Assembly: GCF_040412425.1 (NCBI RefSeq)
Contig: NC_089789.1
Span: 39,818,106-39,882,105, forward strand
From: Macrobrachium rosenbergii
Taxonomy: Eukaryota > Arthropoda > Malacostraca > Decapoda > Palaemonidae
Direction of reading: 5' to 3'
DNA length: 64,000 nt
Shown here: positions 39,010 through 52,187 of the stretch, in pieces
How the letters are laid out: every line of letters begins with the position of its first letter
Numbering within the stretch: position 1 is the first letter of the stretch
Made by a program: the position numbers and the translations under genes
The notes under the pieces: generated by a model
The model's database searches: none
The model's input: the letters and a program-made list of their open reading frames with translations, nothing else
What the model was told of the DNA's origin: nothing

Positions 39010-41076
39010 CGATCTCTCTCTTTCTCTCTCTCCTCTTCCCCCTCCTCCTCCCCTTCCTCTTCTTCTCCTCCCCCTCCTCCTCATCTTCTTTTCTTCTTCT
39101 TTTTACCTTTTTCCTCTCCACTTCTTCGTTTTCTCCTTCCCCTTCTTCTGTTTCTTCTTCTTCTTCATCTATCACCGACACCCCAACTCTTGTGGTCCCC
39201 CGCCCAACATACCATCCCTCATCCTCCTCTTTCTCCCCTCCTCCTCCTCCTCTTTCGCCCTCCGCCTCCTCCTCCTCCACTTTTTCCTTTCCATCTCTCC
39301 TTCTCTTTCTTCCTCTTCCTCCCCCTCCTCCTCCTCTTTTTTCCTTTCCATCTCTCCTTCTCTTTCTTTCTCTTCTTCCCTCTCCTCCTCCTCTTTTTTC
39401 CTTATCATCTCTCCTTCTCTTTCTTCATCTTCTTCCCCCTCCTCCTCCTCTTTTTTTCCTTTCCATCTCTCATTCTCTTTCTTCCTCTTCCTCCTCCTCT
39501 TTTTCCTCTCCATCTCTCCTTCTCTTTCTTCCTCTTCCTCCTCCTCCTCTTTTTTCTTTTCATCTCTCCTTCTCTTTCTTCCTCTTACTCCTCCTCCTCC
39601 TCCTCTTTTTTCTTTCCATCTCTCCTTCTCTTCCTTCCTCTTCCTCCTCCTCCTCTTTTTTCTTTTCATCTCTCCTTCTCTTTCTTCCTCTTCCTCCTCC
39701 TCCTCCTCCTCCTCTTTTTCTTTTCATCTCTCCTTCTCTTTCTTCCTCTTCCTCCTCCTCCTCCTCTTTTTCCTTTCCATCTCTCATTCTCTTTCTTCCT
39801 CTTCCCCCTCCTCCTCCTCCTCTTTTTTCCTTATCATCTCCTCCTTCTTTTTTCTTTCATCTTCTTCCCCTCCTCCTCCTCTCTTTTTTCCTTTTCCATC
39901 TCTCATTCTCTCTTCCTCCTCTTCCCTTCTCCTCTTTCCTCTCTCCATCTCTCCTTCCTTTCTTCCTCTCTCCTCCTCCTCTTCTCTTTTTCATTTTCAT
40001 TCTCTTTCTTCCTCTTACTCCTCCTCCTCCTCCTCTTTTTTCTTTCCATCTCTCCTTCTCTTCCTTCCTCTTACTCCTCCTCCTCCTCCTCTTTTTTCTT
40101 TTCATCTCTCCTTCTCTTTCTTCCTCTTCCTCCTCCTCCTCCTCCTCTTTTTCCTTTCCATCTCTCCTTCTCTTTCTTCCTCTTCCTCCTCTTTTTCCTT
40201 TCCATCTCTCCTCTTTCTTCGTCTTCCTCCTCCTCTTTTCTCTTTCCTCTCCTCTTTTTCCCTTTTCTCCTCCTCTTCCTCCTCTTTTTCCTTTCCATTT
40301 CTCCTTCTCTCTTTCTTCCTCCTCCTCCTCCTCCTCCTCCTCCTCTTTTTCCTTTCCATCTCTCCTTCTCTTCTCCTCTTTCCTCCTCCCCCTCTTCCTT
40401 CTCCATCTCTCCTTCTCTTTCTCCCTCTTCCTCCTCCTCTTTTTCCTTTCCATCTCTCCTTCTCTTTCTCCCTCTTCCTCCTCCTCTTTTTCCTTTCCAT
40501 CTCTCCTTCTCTTTCTCCTCTTTCCTCCCTCCTCCTTTCCTCTTTCCATCTCTCCTTCTCTCTTTCCTTCCTCTTTCTCCTCCTCCTCCTCCTTTTCCTT
40601 TCCATCTCTCCTCTCTCTTTCTCCCTCTCCTCCTCCTGTTTTTCCTTCCATCTCTCCTTCTCTTCCTCCTCTCTCCTCCCCTCCTCTTTTTCCCTTTTCA
40701 TTCTCCTTCTTCTCTTTCTTCCGCTTCCCCTCCTCCTCCTCTTTTTTTTCCTTTTCATCTCTCCTTCTCTTTCTTCCCCTTTTCTCCTCCTCCTCCTCTT
40801 TTTTTCTCTCTCCATCTCCCTTCTTCTTCCTTCCTCCTTCTCTCCTCCTCTTTTTCCTCTCAACTCCCCTTCTCTCTTTTTCCTCTTCCTCCTCTCTCCT
40901 CTCCTCCCCTTCCTCTCCATCTCTCCTCTTTCTTCCTCCTCCTATCACCAACACCCAACCTCTTCACCCCACATACTACCCCCACCTCCTCCTCCTCCTC
41001 CTCCTCCTCCTCCTCCTCCTCCCCTCCTCCTCCTCCTCCTCCTCCTCCTCCTCCTCCTCCTCCTCCTCCTCCTCCA
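39010..41076. repeat. 2-kb pyrimidine-rich minisatellite (+ strand C/T)
   Basis: The + strand is almost only C and T, with about one A per unit in a recurring CATCTCTCC motif. The repeating unit is about 50-60 bases, of the form TTTCCATCTCTCCTTCTC plus TTTCTTCCTCTTCC and (TCC)n with T runs. It ends in a long (TCC)n at about 40986-41075. Because stop codons need purines, all three + frames stay open for about 700 codons and the minus frames for up to 365. These frames are compositional artefacts. A mixed-sequence motif brackets the array at 39167-39220 and 40941-40980. Confidence 0.95.
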
Positions 41077-41624
41077 GTCCTGAATGCTTAGATTTTACAA
41101 ATCCAAAGTCCATTTTTTCACAAGACTGACTAATCTGACCTCGCTTATGATTCGAAAACTTAGATAAAGGAACACAAACTTTCTTCGGTGTAAAATTCAT
41201 TACTAGCGTTTCCCCTGCTGTCGAGTAAAATGGAGGAATAAGTCGAGTAATGGAAGGATACGTCGAGTAATATCATGCCGAGTAATGGAAGGATAAGTCG
41301 CTCGCTAAGGGAAGATTATATCGAGTTATAGGAGAAACTGTCGAGTAATGGAGGAACGAGCTTTGTAACGAGAGAATATTTACTGTGCTATTCGCTATTC
41401 CAGTATAAAAATCCATCGTATCCTTTTTCAGACCCTGAGTTAGAGCGACGCCAGAAGGTTGCACATCAGGATGCAATGCACATGTACACTTAACTCATCT
41501 GCTGGCATCCCGGCCTCATTAGGTCCCATTACCGCTTGCACCTGGTTGCTAATGCCTTCTGCAGATTTCAGCAAGATTTGGTTTTTAAATGGCGTGGACA
41601 CTGACCTGACCCTTAACATCGTCC

Positions 41625-41850
41625 CTTCGGTCCCTAGATGCAGCCCCATTCATTCCTTTTACTGTACTTCCGCTCATATTCTCTTCTTCCATCTTACCTT
41701 TCACCATCTTCTAATAATTGTTTCTTAGTGAAACTGAAATTTTCTTCCTGTTTCACCTTTCAACACTTCTACTCTCAATCTCCCTTTCAGCGCCGATTGA
41801 CCTCATAGGTCCCAGTGCTTGGCATATGACCTAAATTTTATATTCCACTC
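41625..41850 (-). mobile_element. S1 SINE-like repeat, copy B
   Basis: This is the reverse complement of the family seen at 13145-13475. It includes CCCAGTGCTTGGC, TGACCTCATAGGTC, TTTCAGCGC and a left part with CATATTCTCTTCTTCCATCTTAC. It shares its 5' truncation style with copy C. Confidence 0.75.
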
Positions 41851-41934
41851 CATTCCCCAAGGATTTGGCCTTTAATCTTATATATTTGTTGTGTAAGCAT
41901 AAGTTTTTCAACTTACGAGCCTACCATCCCACTA

Positions 41935-42035
41935 TGATTCTTAGCCACGTAAATAAGTCTAATCCTTCGGGCCAAGCTCCTAGGAGAGCTGTTAATCAGC
42001 TCAGTGGTCTGGTAAAACTAAGGTATACTTACTTT
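41935..42035 (+). mobile_element. Fragment of a tRNA-headed SINE (family S2), tail part
   Basis: It matches the reverse complement of 53390-53490: TTAGCCACGTAAATAAG, TCTAATCCTTCGGGCCA, AGCTGTTAATCAGCTCAGTG and AAACTAAGGTATACTTA. The tRNA-like head is missing here, as expected for a truncated copy. Confidence 0.75.
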
Positions 42036-42103
42036 TTTATGATATATGGATAAATATACAAAGATATCCTGATATCCATCTTTACCTTTTCTTCTCTTCT
42101 CTT

Positions 42104-42121
42104 TCTTCTTCTTCTTCTTCT

Positions 42122-42161
<40 letters not shown>

Positions 42162-42560
42162 ACTTTTTTCAACAACGGAAACAATTATAGACCAATGGGC
42201 GGAAGAGAATGACGGCGTTTGCTCAAACTCAAGAGTTGATGAATGCTTGAAGGTACGTGAAGGCATTTATGAGCTTAACAACTGGTCACATTCGAAATTT
42301 GGCTTTTGACGGACACGGAAGTTCCACACGGCCGGAAGTGCCAAGGAAGAGCCGTGCTCAGGGCGAATTTCATTTTGGCCCTCACCAGTGTCGTTTAGTT
42401 TGGAAACTGTCGCTAGAGGTCATGCAACCTTGCAAGGCCCAACCCTGTACTGAAGAGTAGAGTCGCCTTGTGAAAGTGCCTGACAATACTGGAACTTGCA
42501 ACAAACCTTAGTAACTTGATGCAAGTTGTAATGGGTAAGAGTAGACTACCGGAGTCCTCA

Positions 42561-42617
<57 letters not shown>

Positions 42618-42708
42618 AACTAATATGTAGTAAATAATGAGAAAGCTCTTAAGATGAGAGCATACATTCATTATGCATTTATATGCATACATGTAAGTGT
42701 TAAGTGTG

Positions 42709-42769
<61 letters not shown>
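42104..42769. repeat. (CTT)n/(CT)n, (GA)n and (GA)n microsatellites
   Basis: CTT units pass into (CT)n at 42104-42157. (GA)n runs are at 42566-42614 and 42713-42769. The intervening 42160-42560 contains no gene I recognise. Confidence 0.93.
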
Positions 42770-42771
<2 letters not shown>

Positions 42772-43004
42772 CATCGATGCAACGGCAAAGCCTGCTCAAG
42801 CAATGAAAGTCGTCCTATGAGGCCAAAGGTTCGCTATGCAGATGGTGCAATGCAATTACGATATACGTCTGCATGGCGCATGCGCGCAGATGCGAGCATA
42901 TATAAATACATTACGACCTGCAGGCAGCCAGCAGATGCGAGCTGGCAAAGACCCCGAGTGTTATTTTGATTTACCTTTTAGCTCTCGAACAGTTCACTTG
43001 ACAT

Positions 43005-43890
43005 AGGAATGCATACATGCATAACAGACGCAGGAATGCATACACGACAAATGAATGCATGCATGCATACATGACGCAGGGATGCATATATGCATACGTG
43101 ACGTATGAATTCATACATGATACGTGAATGCGTACACGACATAGGAATGCATACATGATACAGGAATGCATACATGTATACGTGACATACGAGTGCATAC
43201 ACGACACAGGAATGCAAACATGTATACGTTACATAGGAGTTCATACATGACATAGGAATGCATAAATGACACCAGAATACATACACTAAATATGGATGCA
43301 TACATGACACAGGAATGCATACTTGACACACGAATGCATGCACAACATAGGAATGCATACGTGGCACAGGAATGCATACATGCATGCATGACACAGGAAT
43401 GTATACATGACATAGGAATGCATACATAACATAGAAATACATAAATGACAGAAATACATACATGACACAGGAATGTATACATGACATAGGAATGCGTACA
43501 TAACATAGGAAAACATAAATGGCACAGAAATGCATACATGACACAGGAAAGTATACATACATATCACAGGAATGCATACATCCATACAAGACACAGGAAT
43601 TATACATGCATACGTGTCATAAGAACGCATACATAACATAGGAATACATAAATGACACAAAAATGCATGCATGCATACATGACATAGGAATGTATGCATA
43701 CATACGTACATATCACAGGGATGCATACATGCATGCAAGACACAGGAATTATACATGCATACGTGCCATAGGAATACATAAATGACATAGGAATGCATAC
43801 ATGTCATGGAGATGCATATATGGCATAGAAACACATACATGACTCAGGAATGCGTACATGACATAATGATGCATACGTGACATTAGGATT
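43005..43890. repeat. 19-bp minisatellite with 27-bp variants
   Basis: The unit is close to GAATGCATACATGACACAG. Variants carry one or two extra CATGCATG blocks. About 40 imperfect units are present. No minus-strand stop triplet occurs in the unit, so all three minus frames are largely open and give Cys/Met/His-rich phantom proteins up to 209 codons. These have no gene structure. Confidence 0.9.
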
Positions 43891-44115
43891 TATACATGAG
43901 CTTTGATACGGCCTAATTCTTTATTTTGAGTAACTTCATTTATAGACGTTAGGTAATCTCCGTTCTGTTGGAATATGGCCGAAGTCCAGGGCCTAGAAAA
44001 ACCAGTTAATAACCTGACTTATCGGTTAGTTCCCAGAACCCATCCCCAAAAAATGGAGGCATAAATGCGGCCATTAAGTGTGCTTTAATGTATATTACTG
44101 TACATTGTGTTAACT

Positions 44116-44120
<5 letters not shown>

Positions 44121-44154
<34 letters not shown>

Positions 44155-44584
44155 TACACACATACATACATATATAGCCTACATGCCTATATAGCCTATA
44201 TATACACATTTCTATATAGCCTATATATACATATATATAAATATATACACATACACACATACATATATATGTATATTTATAATATAGTCATTCTTGCCAA
44301 AGGATGACCGGGTAGTATATTAGTTAACACACCACACCATATGGTATATACAGTACATTACATAACCGTAATCCATATAAATCGTCATGCATCATGACAC
44401 TCATTTGTTTGGCCCACATTTAGTTTATCTTTATATTTATTTCTCTGTTTGTTGGTTTATATCAATTCATTTTGTCCTGTTCTCTTCATACTGTTACATG
44501 AACGCTCTGTTCTTTGGAGGCCAGCTTTGCAAATTATTACCTTTCGGGCGTGTTCCATAATAATAATAATAATAATACACACAC

Positions 44585-44615
<31 letters not shown>

Positions 44616-44700
44616 CAAGACAAAAAAAAAGGTCGTCCTTGTATAGCTTCTTTAATAACACACACACAATAATAATAATATTAACACACACACACACACC
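44121..44700. repeat. (CT)n, TA/CA-rich and (AAT)n/(CA)n microsatellites
   Basis: (CT)n at 44121-44149 leads into a CACATACATA-type run to about 44275. At 44557-44698, AAT and CA runs alternate several times. Confidence 0.9.
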
Positions 44701-45372
44701 ACATTGGCTATTCAGATTAAGGGCATGACGTTAATATTTAATCAATATTGTCCCTTTTGTTAGTGTGGCATGGCATATCAAAATACAATCATATAAAGAC
44801 GGGTATATTTTCTGGACAACATAATTGCAACACAAGATGGATGCTACGCATGAAGCCTTATACAAATACTAAATTGTTTAGCCAGAAGATTCAGTGAAAT
44901 AATAGTAAGCCTGATCATGTACAACCCGAAATACATGTTTTCAATCATCGCATTGTACTGTAGTATTACAGGTGACAACTTACGGTCAAAAGCGCAAGCT
45001 ATGATAAAAGATGGATGACTTAGCCTGTTTTTTTTTCAAAGCGGGAACAAGCGGACAACCTATGAGTGAGCTTAAGCAAGGGAAGAATATTGCTACAGTA
45101 TAATAACGGTCTAAATTTCACCACTTCTACGTTTGACAATACTGAAATAAAGCAGCAGCGATCTCATCAAAGTATCTTATTTCAGAAGACATGAAAAAAA
45201 TAGGACATGTAATAGCAGTCTCACGTTGTTACAAAAACTACTCTTGACGTTAATTGGCAGACACGTCTTTAACTATCATTGCCATCAATGTTTCATTGTC
45301 ACTTCAGTGTCAGATAGTTTTGCTTCTATAATGAAAAAGTAGACTTGAAACTCTCCGTAAGAGATGATAAAT

Positions 45373-45419
<47 letters not shown>

Positions 45420-46230
45420 CACGAAGCCCCGCCCCTCACCCCTTCTTTATAGAGCTCATTATCCATTCTCTGTGCCGAGCAATCTATCAAGAATCGGTAA
45501 TCGCCCTCTCCGACCACCGTGTGTGAACAATGTTCACCTCGCATGTACACATTTTGACGAAGAGTGAAACCCCTTCCATTCCAAACATTCAACTTGTCAA
45601 TAATGTCGACAGTTCTCCTCCGTGTTTGGCATTGTATTTTATTTCAGGTCGATATCATACTCACCAGTTTTCTTCCCTAGAAACCGTCACTATGCAACGA
45701 ATAACCTAGCTTCTGAGGTTGTAGCTTTTAATTCTACGAGTATATGAATTATTATTATCCGTCACTTCTTATTCAACTCATTTATTCAAGGGAGTGTTTG
45801 GAGGCGCAAAAATAAATACCCGCCAAGTTCCCGTCTTCACTCTCAGACCAAATTTGTTTGTTACGAAATCTGTCGGTGGCGCTCGCAGATTATGCTTTTC
45901 ACCGTTGTTTGCTATTCTGCTTATATGATACGCTATCTCTCTCTCTCTCTCTCTGGAATTTGTGTGCAACGTTCTCACATGGAACCAAGTATCCCAGATA
46001 CGGAAAGCAAATAGTCTTTTTGTTTTTTAATGCGTCTGGTGGCGGAACATTCAAACCTCGTGCCACCCGGCTGAGCCAAACCGGCAAGGTACACCCCGAA
46101 AATCGATAGGTCTTGTTTAAGCTCACAGTGTCTAATGTTCTTCGCTGAATCTGCCTCCTCTGCTAAGAACGATTAATATCGAACGAAAGTTGTTACGATC
46201 TGCATACGAAGGTCCTACATTCGGAGAAAT
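44700..46230. other. Intergenic; (GA)n at 45376-45417 and (CT)n at 45936-45954
   Basis: No coding sequence was recognised. Open frames of 66-88 codons here all cross the two microsatellites or are short and featureless. Confidence 0.5.
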
Positions 46231-46535
46231 TTGGCGTGGCACCCAGCGAAGAAACCTAGCTATGCGAGTGCGCGAATCTACTCTCCCTCCCTCCCACCCC
46301 CCCAGTACATCCCTTCCCGAAGGATGACGTCCCAGGGGGCCCATCATGCCCGGTCCCCGCATACCCCAGCCCCAGGAGCGCCCGCCGTCCAACAGAACCC
46401 CTCCCAACAGAACCCAAGGAGGCACCCGTCCCGAAGCCCCTCCCCACGCAAGAGGATCCCCTCCCGTTCCCTCCCCTACCTCGGCTCCTCAGCTGAGAGA
46501 GTCTCTTCTGAAGTGAGGGAACTCCTCCACCTCAC

Positions 46536-46698
46536 TCAGTCTTGCTCGGGCAGTGTTTGTGAGAGGTTGACTCTGTGTGAATTCTCTAAAGGGCTGTGGA
46601 TGTTGCAGCATAGCCATGTTTATCTAGTTCCGAAAATGCTCTAATCTAAACCTATTCCGCATGGTGATATTTGCCCGAAGACTCGGCGACGCTATTTG
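46536..46698 (+). promoter_or_regulatory. Candidate Inr-DPE core promoter with a first exon and splice donor
   Basis: TCAGTC at 46536-46541 is a perfect arthropod initiator. With A46538 as +1, GGTTG falls exactly at +28 to +32 and fits the downstream promoter element RGWYV. A strong donor, GTGAGT, begins at 46699, giving a possible 161-base non-coding first exon. The DNA upstream (46230-46530) is unusually GC-rich for the window. No downstream coding exon was recognised, so this is an inference from signals alone. Confidence 0.35.
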
Positions 46699-47184
46699 GT
46701 GAGTATAACGAAGCGATGTATTTGACGAGGAATCAATAAGCAAAGCAATTTTTTCTTAAACGAAATGTTGCTTAGGTCATAAGAGGAGGAGCAAGAGAGA
46801 GAGAGGCACTGTCGAAGAAGGAAGAATTCGTAAACTCGGCAAGGAATAAACAGCGATTGTTTGTAATGCTTTCGTGTGAACATTTGAAACGGGTCTGCTG
46901 CGTTCTCTATGTATGGCCGCCCTGGTTAACGCTGTCGTAGAAGAAATTAATGTAGGACGTGCCCATGTTTTCACGATCATTTGTTCGTCTTTGTTGCTTC
47001 ACGTAGGGCTGCTTCACACCGTTGGGCTCTGGGCTTTCTTGCCATAATGCTGCGTGTTTGCAAATGCACGCTTGATTGACGTCAGTATCTTTACCTTCCG
47101 AGTTACGATTTTAGTTTGTAGACGTCTGACCTCATATGAACTGAGACGATGTCTTATGTCGGCTATTTCTGAATGTCTCAATAG

Positions 47185-47475
47185 TTTCAGTATTGGCAGA
47201 TTGTCTGACTAAGTTTCAACAGTTAATGTATAGTTTCAACAGTTAATGTATAGGCAGACAATGTTTCAACAGTCTCTATATAGGTTAACAACGTTTCAAC
47301 AGTTTCTGTGCAGTCAGACTGGCTGACTGAACGTTTCAGCAGTTCCTGTATAGTCAGTCTGCCTGAACACTTCAACAGTTTCAGGATAGTCACATTGTCT
47401 GCCTGAACGTTTCAACAGTTCCAGCATAATCAGTTATCTGTACGTTTCAGCGTTTCGTGTATAGTCAGACTGTAT
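47185..47475. repeat. Degenerate minisatellite of about 40-45 bp
   Basis: A segment like GTTTCAACAGTTTCTGTATAG followed by TCAGACTGTCTGCCTGAAC recurs about seven times with substitutions and length changes. Confidence 0.75.
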
Positions 47476-48047
47476 CGTTGGCATAACGTGCTAGTCAATT
47501 TTAATCCAGTTACAAGCTAAAAACGGGTTTTTTTATGCACCAATTGCAGCAAAACCTATTTTGATTTCTCCATGTTGGTGTTTGTTATTTATTTTCTTTC
47601 TTGGCAGACTTGCACATACCAGCTTATGGTTAGGTCAAGTCTGTATAGCATGGTTAGGTCAAGTCTGCATACCATCGTGAGATGCAACAAGAGTATTGTT
47701 GGAATAATAGGGTTGATACAAAACAAATTTTGGGGATACTTTGTCTACCAAAAAAGTATTTTTTTTTTTTTACTAAGAAGTTTACCAGGCGAACCGGAGT
47801 GCGTGTTTTGAACGTAATAAAGTAAACAAGATATAGACTGTATATATACGGATACAAATACAAACAGACCTCTTATGTAACTTTGTTACAAAGGAGTTTG
47901 GCGATTTGTTTGTTTTGAATGTACTGAAATAAACAAAATAACCAGAACTAGTATCGAAAGTTTTTCCAAAATGTGAAGAAATCGAGAAGTTAAGAGGGGA
48001 TTGGGATTAATAAAAATACATTGCATCTGGTAAAAACTGACCAATAG

Positions 48048-49056
<1,009 letters not shown>

Positions 49057-49667
49057 GGGCGTATGTATTCGTTCTTAGGCCAAGAAAACAGATAATCAAA
49101 TGTTAGTCTTTGCAGGTAAAATTAAGAACAAATTAGAATGTCCACGTTGTATATTAGGCATATTTTAAAAAATGCTTCTGCTCTGCTGCGGAAATTTTTA
49201 AAGATCAGACGCCAGTGAAAAGAAAGTCTCAAATTTTTTTTTTTTTTTTTTTTGTAAGCTCAGGCCCAGAGACTATAAGCAAAAAGGGAAGGAGGGTGGG
49301 GCTTGACTGCAGGAACCTGTACATTCCTCATAAGGGAAAACATGAGCAGAAAGGAGTCCTAAAGCGTGACGAAAGGATATATAATTACTCTAATAAACCA
49401 TTCTGTAAATAAATTGTATTGAGATCCACAACTAATCCGATGATTACGAATTTCCACAGGCAAACAAAAACATTTTAAATGCATCTTATTCGCCTCTGTA
49501 CTTCACCGCGAGAGAAAACACCCCAGTAAGGAACATTGTTTTAATGTTTGTGGAGAGTAATGTCCTAGACCTATAGGCCTAGATGCTGTTGTGAGTAGAG
49601 TTACTGTGTTTTTAAGTTTGTTGACGACAACAGGACGGTTGATGAGTGTTGTATATGTAAGTTTATA

Positions 49668-49668
<1 letters not shown>

Positions 49669-49714
<46 letters not shown>

Positions 49715-50017
49715 ATATTGATATATTGTCGTTACTGGTAAGTTCTCGGCACAGACGGCCTTCTCGACCAAAAAGGAATGGTGTAAGGGACTCTTACTGC
49801 CGTCTTTGGTTGCTCCCAGGCGCCGTGTCGACCTGGTATAGTGTTTCAACCATTACTTGTACACTCACTTTTTTTTTATGACAGTGTCAGACATGTCTTC
49901 GAAGTTGGAGTTTGTTTCGTTGTTCCGTAAAAACACACACACACGCACATATGATTTATTTATTTACATGTAATTATGTAGGGTCTATAACGAAAATAAT
50001 TTGCTGAAATACCCTCA

Positions 50018-50086
<69 letters not shown>

Positions 50087-50123
50087 GTATATATATGTAA
50101 TATATATATGGTGTATATATATA

Positions 50124-50166
<43 letters not shown>

Positions 50167-50193
50167 ATTCAATATATATGTAATATATATATG

Positions 50194-50270
<77 letters not shown>
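49669..50270. repeat. (TA)n cluster
   Basis: TA runs at 49669-49711, 50022-50082, 50115-50158 and 50192-50270, the last about 39 units. The spacer repeats ATTCA(G/A)TATATATGTAATATATATATG, which suggests the block duplicated as a unit. Confidence 0.92.
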
Positions 50271-50272
<2 letters not shown>

Positions 50273-50520
50273 CATAAACTTTGCAAACGAAAAGTACTGA
50301 TATATCAAACGCTTGATTACAAGTATTAATGGGACTATCGTCAAACTATAGACTCGTAGTGTATGTCATTTTCATGAATTACAATATAAAATTCGGTATA
50401 ATAAAAAGAATCGTAAATGGTAGGACTCATCGCAACAAAACTCAGTGTTCCTATGGCAAAATTATGGTCAAATTAATTGATTGATTTGCTCTTGAATGAA
50501 AAGCACTCCTTTGTTCCGTG

Positions 50521-50630
50521 TGACGTCATCAGTGGAGGATGGAGGATTTCGTGTCAAGATTGAGGGAGGATTGAAGAATAGTCCGGTTACCTTAGGAGTA
50601 TAAAAACAGTGCGATACTGTGTCATCGAAT
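50521..50630 (+). promoter_or_regulatory. Candidate promoter: perfect CRE and TATA box
   Basis: TGACGTCA at 50521-50528 is a perfect cAMP-response element. TATAAAAA at 50599-50606 is a strong TATA box 70 bases downstream. A start near 50624-50630 would follow (TCATC at 50622). A second initiator-like TCAGTT is at 50660. I could not identify a convincing donor or coding exon downstream; GGTGGAG near 50842 is only a moderate donor. The whole reading is inference from motifs. Confidence 0.35.
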
Positions 50631-52187
50631 TGGCTGAAGTTATTTCAAGGATAATTCTGTCAGTTCGCCGTCACACCTGGTTTCATTTGTTTGTTCCCGT
50701 CATTTGCCGGAGTTCACCATTGTCACCCGGTTTGACCGAAACAAGAAGTTAGGTGTTATATGTGTTCCTGTTTCTTAACCTTTGTATTAAACACAGGCTA
50801 ATTGTTTCAGGTCTAGTTGTCAAATCGACATTTACGGCTCAGGTGGAGTCGTATCTTTTAGGCCTATGTTGTTGTGGAATGTGTCTTGTTTAAATGGCCC
50901 TTTTATTTAAAAAAAAGCAAAGTTTGCTTTGCTTAAATAATGTTTCGTATCGGTAGAAACGAGGTAAATTGTTTCAAATGCAAAGCTGTTGAAAAAGCTA
51001 CATGAAAGGTTTGCATTGTATAGTTCAGGTCAGGATAACGTACGGAATGAATTTCATATATCGTCTATTCAGAATATGTAGTAAAATGCTTCACGCGTTC
51101 TAAATTCCTCCCAGAAGTTTTAAGCTTCTTGTTTCCACCCGAGTGTCTTTCGTAATTATTTATTTTTTTTCCGCCATACGGCTTTTTCCGCGCTGTGGGC
51201 CGGTTCCAGAAGGTGCAGTTTGTCTAGATCTTGGTGAAACCCTTCCGGTTTTCAGCAAGTACCGGTATTTGGGAATGACGTCGCTAGACCGATGTTGAAC
51301 TTCAGACATAATTGACTGGGCTGTTCTTGGAGTTCTTTCGTAATATGCTGGTTCATAAGACGAATATTTTCTTTAGTTGAAATCCAATTACTACAAAATA
51401 TGAGGAGCTGAAATTCTAAATAATAGAGATTATGGTTATTATTAAAAGGCAGCCGAGCTTAAACCCTGGTTGGAAACAAAGCCCAAAGGTCCCATTATGG
51501 TAAGGAACTCGGTGCGGAAAAGGAAAGTGGGAGTCAAGACTGAACTTTAAAAGTCAAAATCAAATGAGATACTGAAGAACAGTTCACATGAATTTAAGCA
51601 AACCAGAAGCATGGTGATCATTCCATATTATGGTAGCAGAGGATAAATCACGGAGTCTGAGGATATGGCAAGTTACATCATGATGAAACTTGTAGATGTT
51701 ACCGTGATGTTTGACAGAAGAAGAAAACCTTGGAATGAAAGTATTTAATTGCAGCTTACGAACTTGAGGCAGAGAATGGATCTCGTATATTCTGTTAACA
51801 GAGAATTTGTGTGCTTCATACACACGTTTCTCGTGCTCAAGATATCATCAGGATCATCAACATTTTATATCATATTTTGCCTTTAACGTGACTGTTGACC
51901 ACCAGAAGTGTCTCGTGCAGCATTTGCCATTTGAAATAACGGTTTTTATTCGCTGCCACAATGGTATGGCGAGAAAATGGGCCTGGGTACTACTTTTTTC
52001 TTTCCTTTTTTTTTTTTTGGACGAACGAAAAAGTGTCTTGTGTGATGCCTTCCATACAAATATATTTTTACACTTATACTGGTCACCTCATACTACTTTA
52101 AAGTTTGAGGGCGGGAGGGGCGGTGGGCAGGGGTGTTATTAACCCGGTTGTAGCCTATCCTCCTTTGTTATCTACGCGTCACCTACT
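50631..52187. other. No gene recognised
   Basis: This is single-copy-looking sequence downstream of the CRE/TATA site. A minus-strand frame at 51584-51823 (79 codons) has no stop but also no motif I recognise, and could belong to an old retroelement. A short palindromic AAGCAAAGTTTGCTTTGCTT is at about 50917-50936. Confidence 0.4.

Noticed and set aside
38892..41129. Open frames of up to 745 codons (Ser/Phe/Leu/Pro-rich) and minus frames of up to 365 codons (Glu/Arg/Lys-rich)
   Set aside because: They come from the pyrimidine tract, where stop codons cannot form. All three frames are open alike, no domain is present, and the composition follows the repeat.
42978..43840. Cys/Met/His-rich minus frames of 142-209 codons
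   Set aside because: They are translations of the 19-bp minisatellite. Several frames are open at once and there is no gene context.
46231..46644. 137-codon Pro/Ser-rich + frame
   Set aside because: It opens from a non-ATG start in a GC-rich patch and has no domain. It overlaps the candidate promoter, so it is more likely regulatory DNA than coding sequence, though a short exon cannot be excluded.
51584..51823. 79-codon minus frame with ordinary amino-acid composition
   Set aside because: I do not recognise it. It might be part of an old retroelement, but no diagnostic motif is visible.
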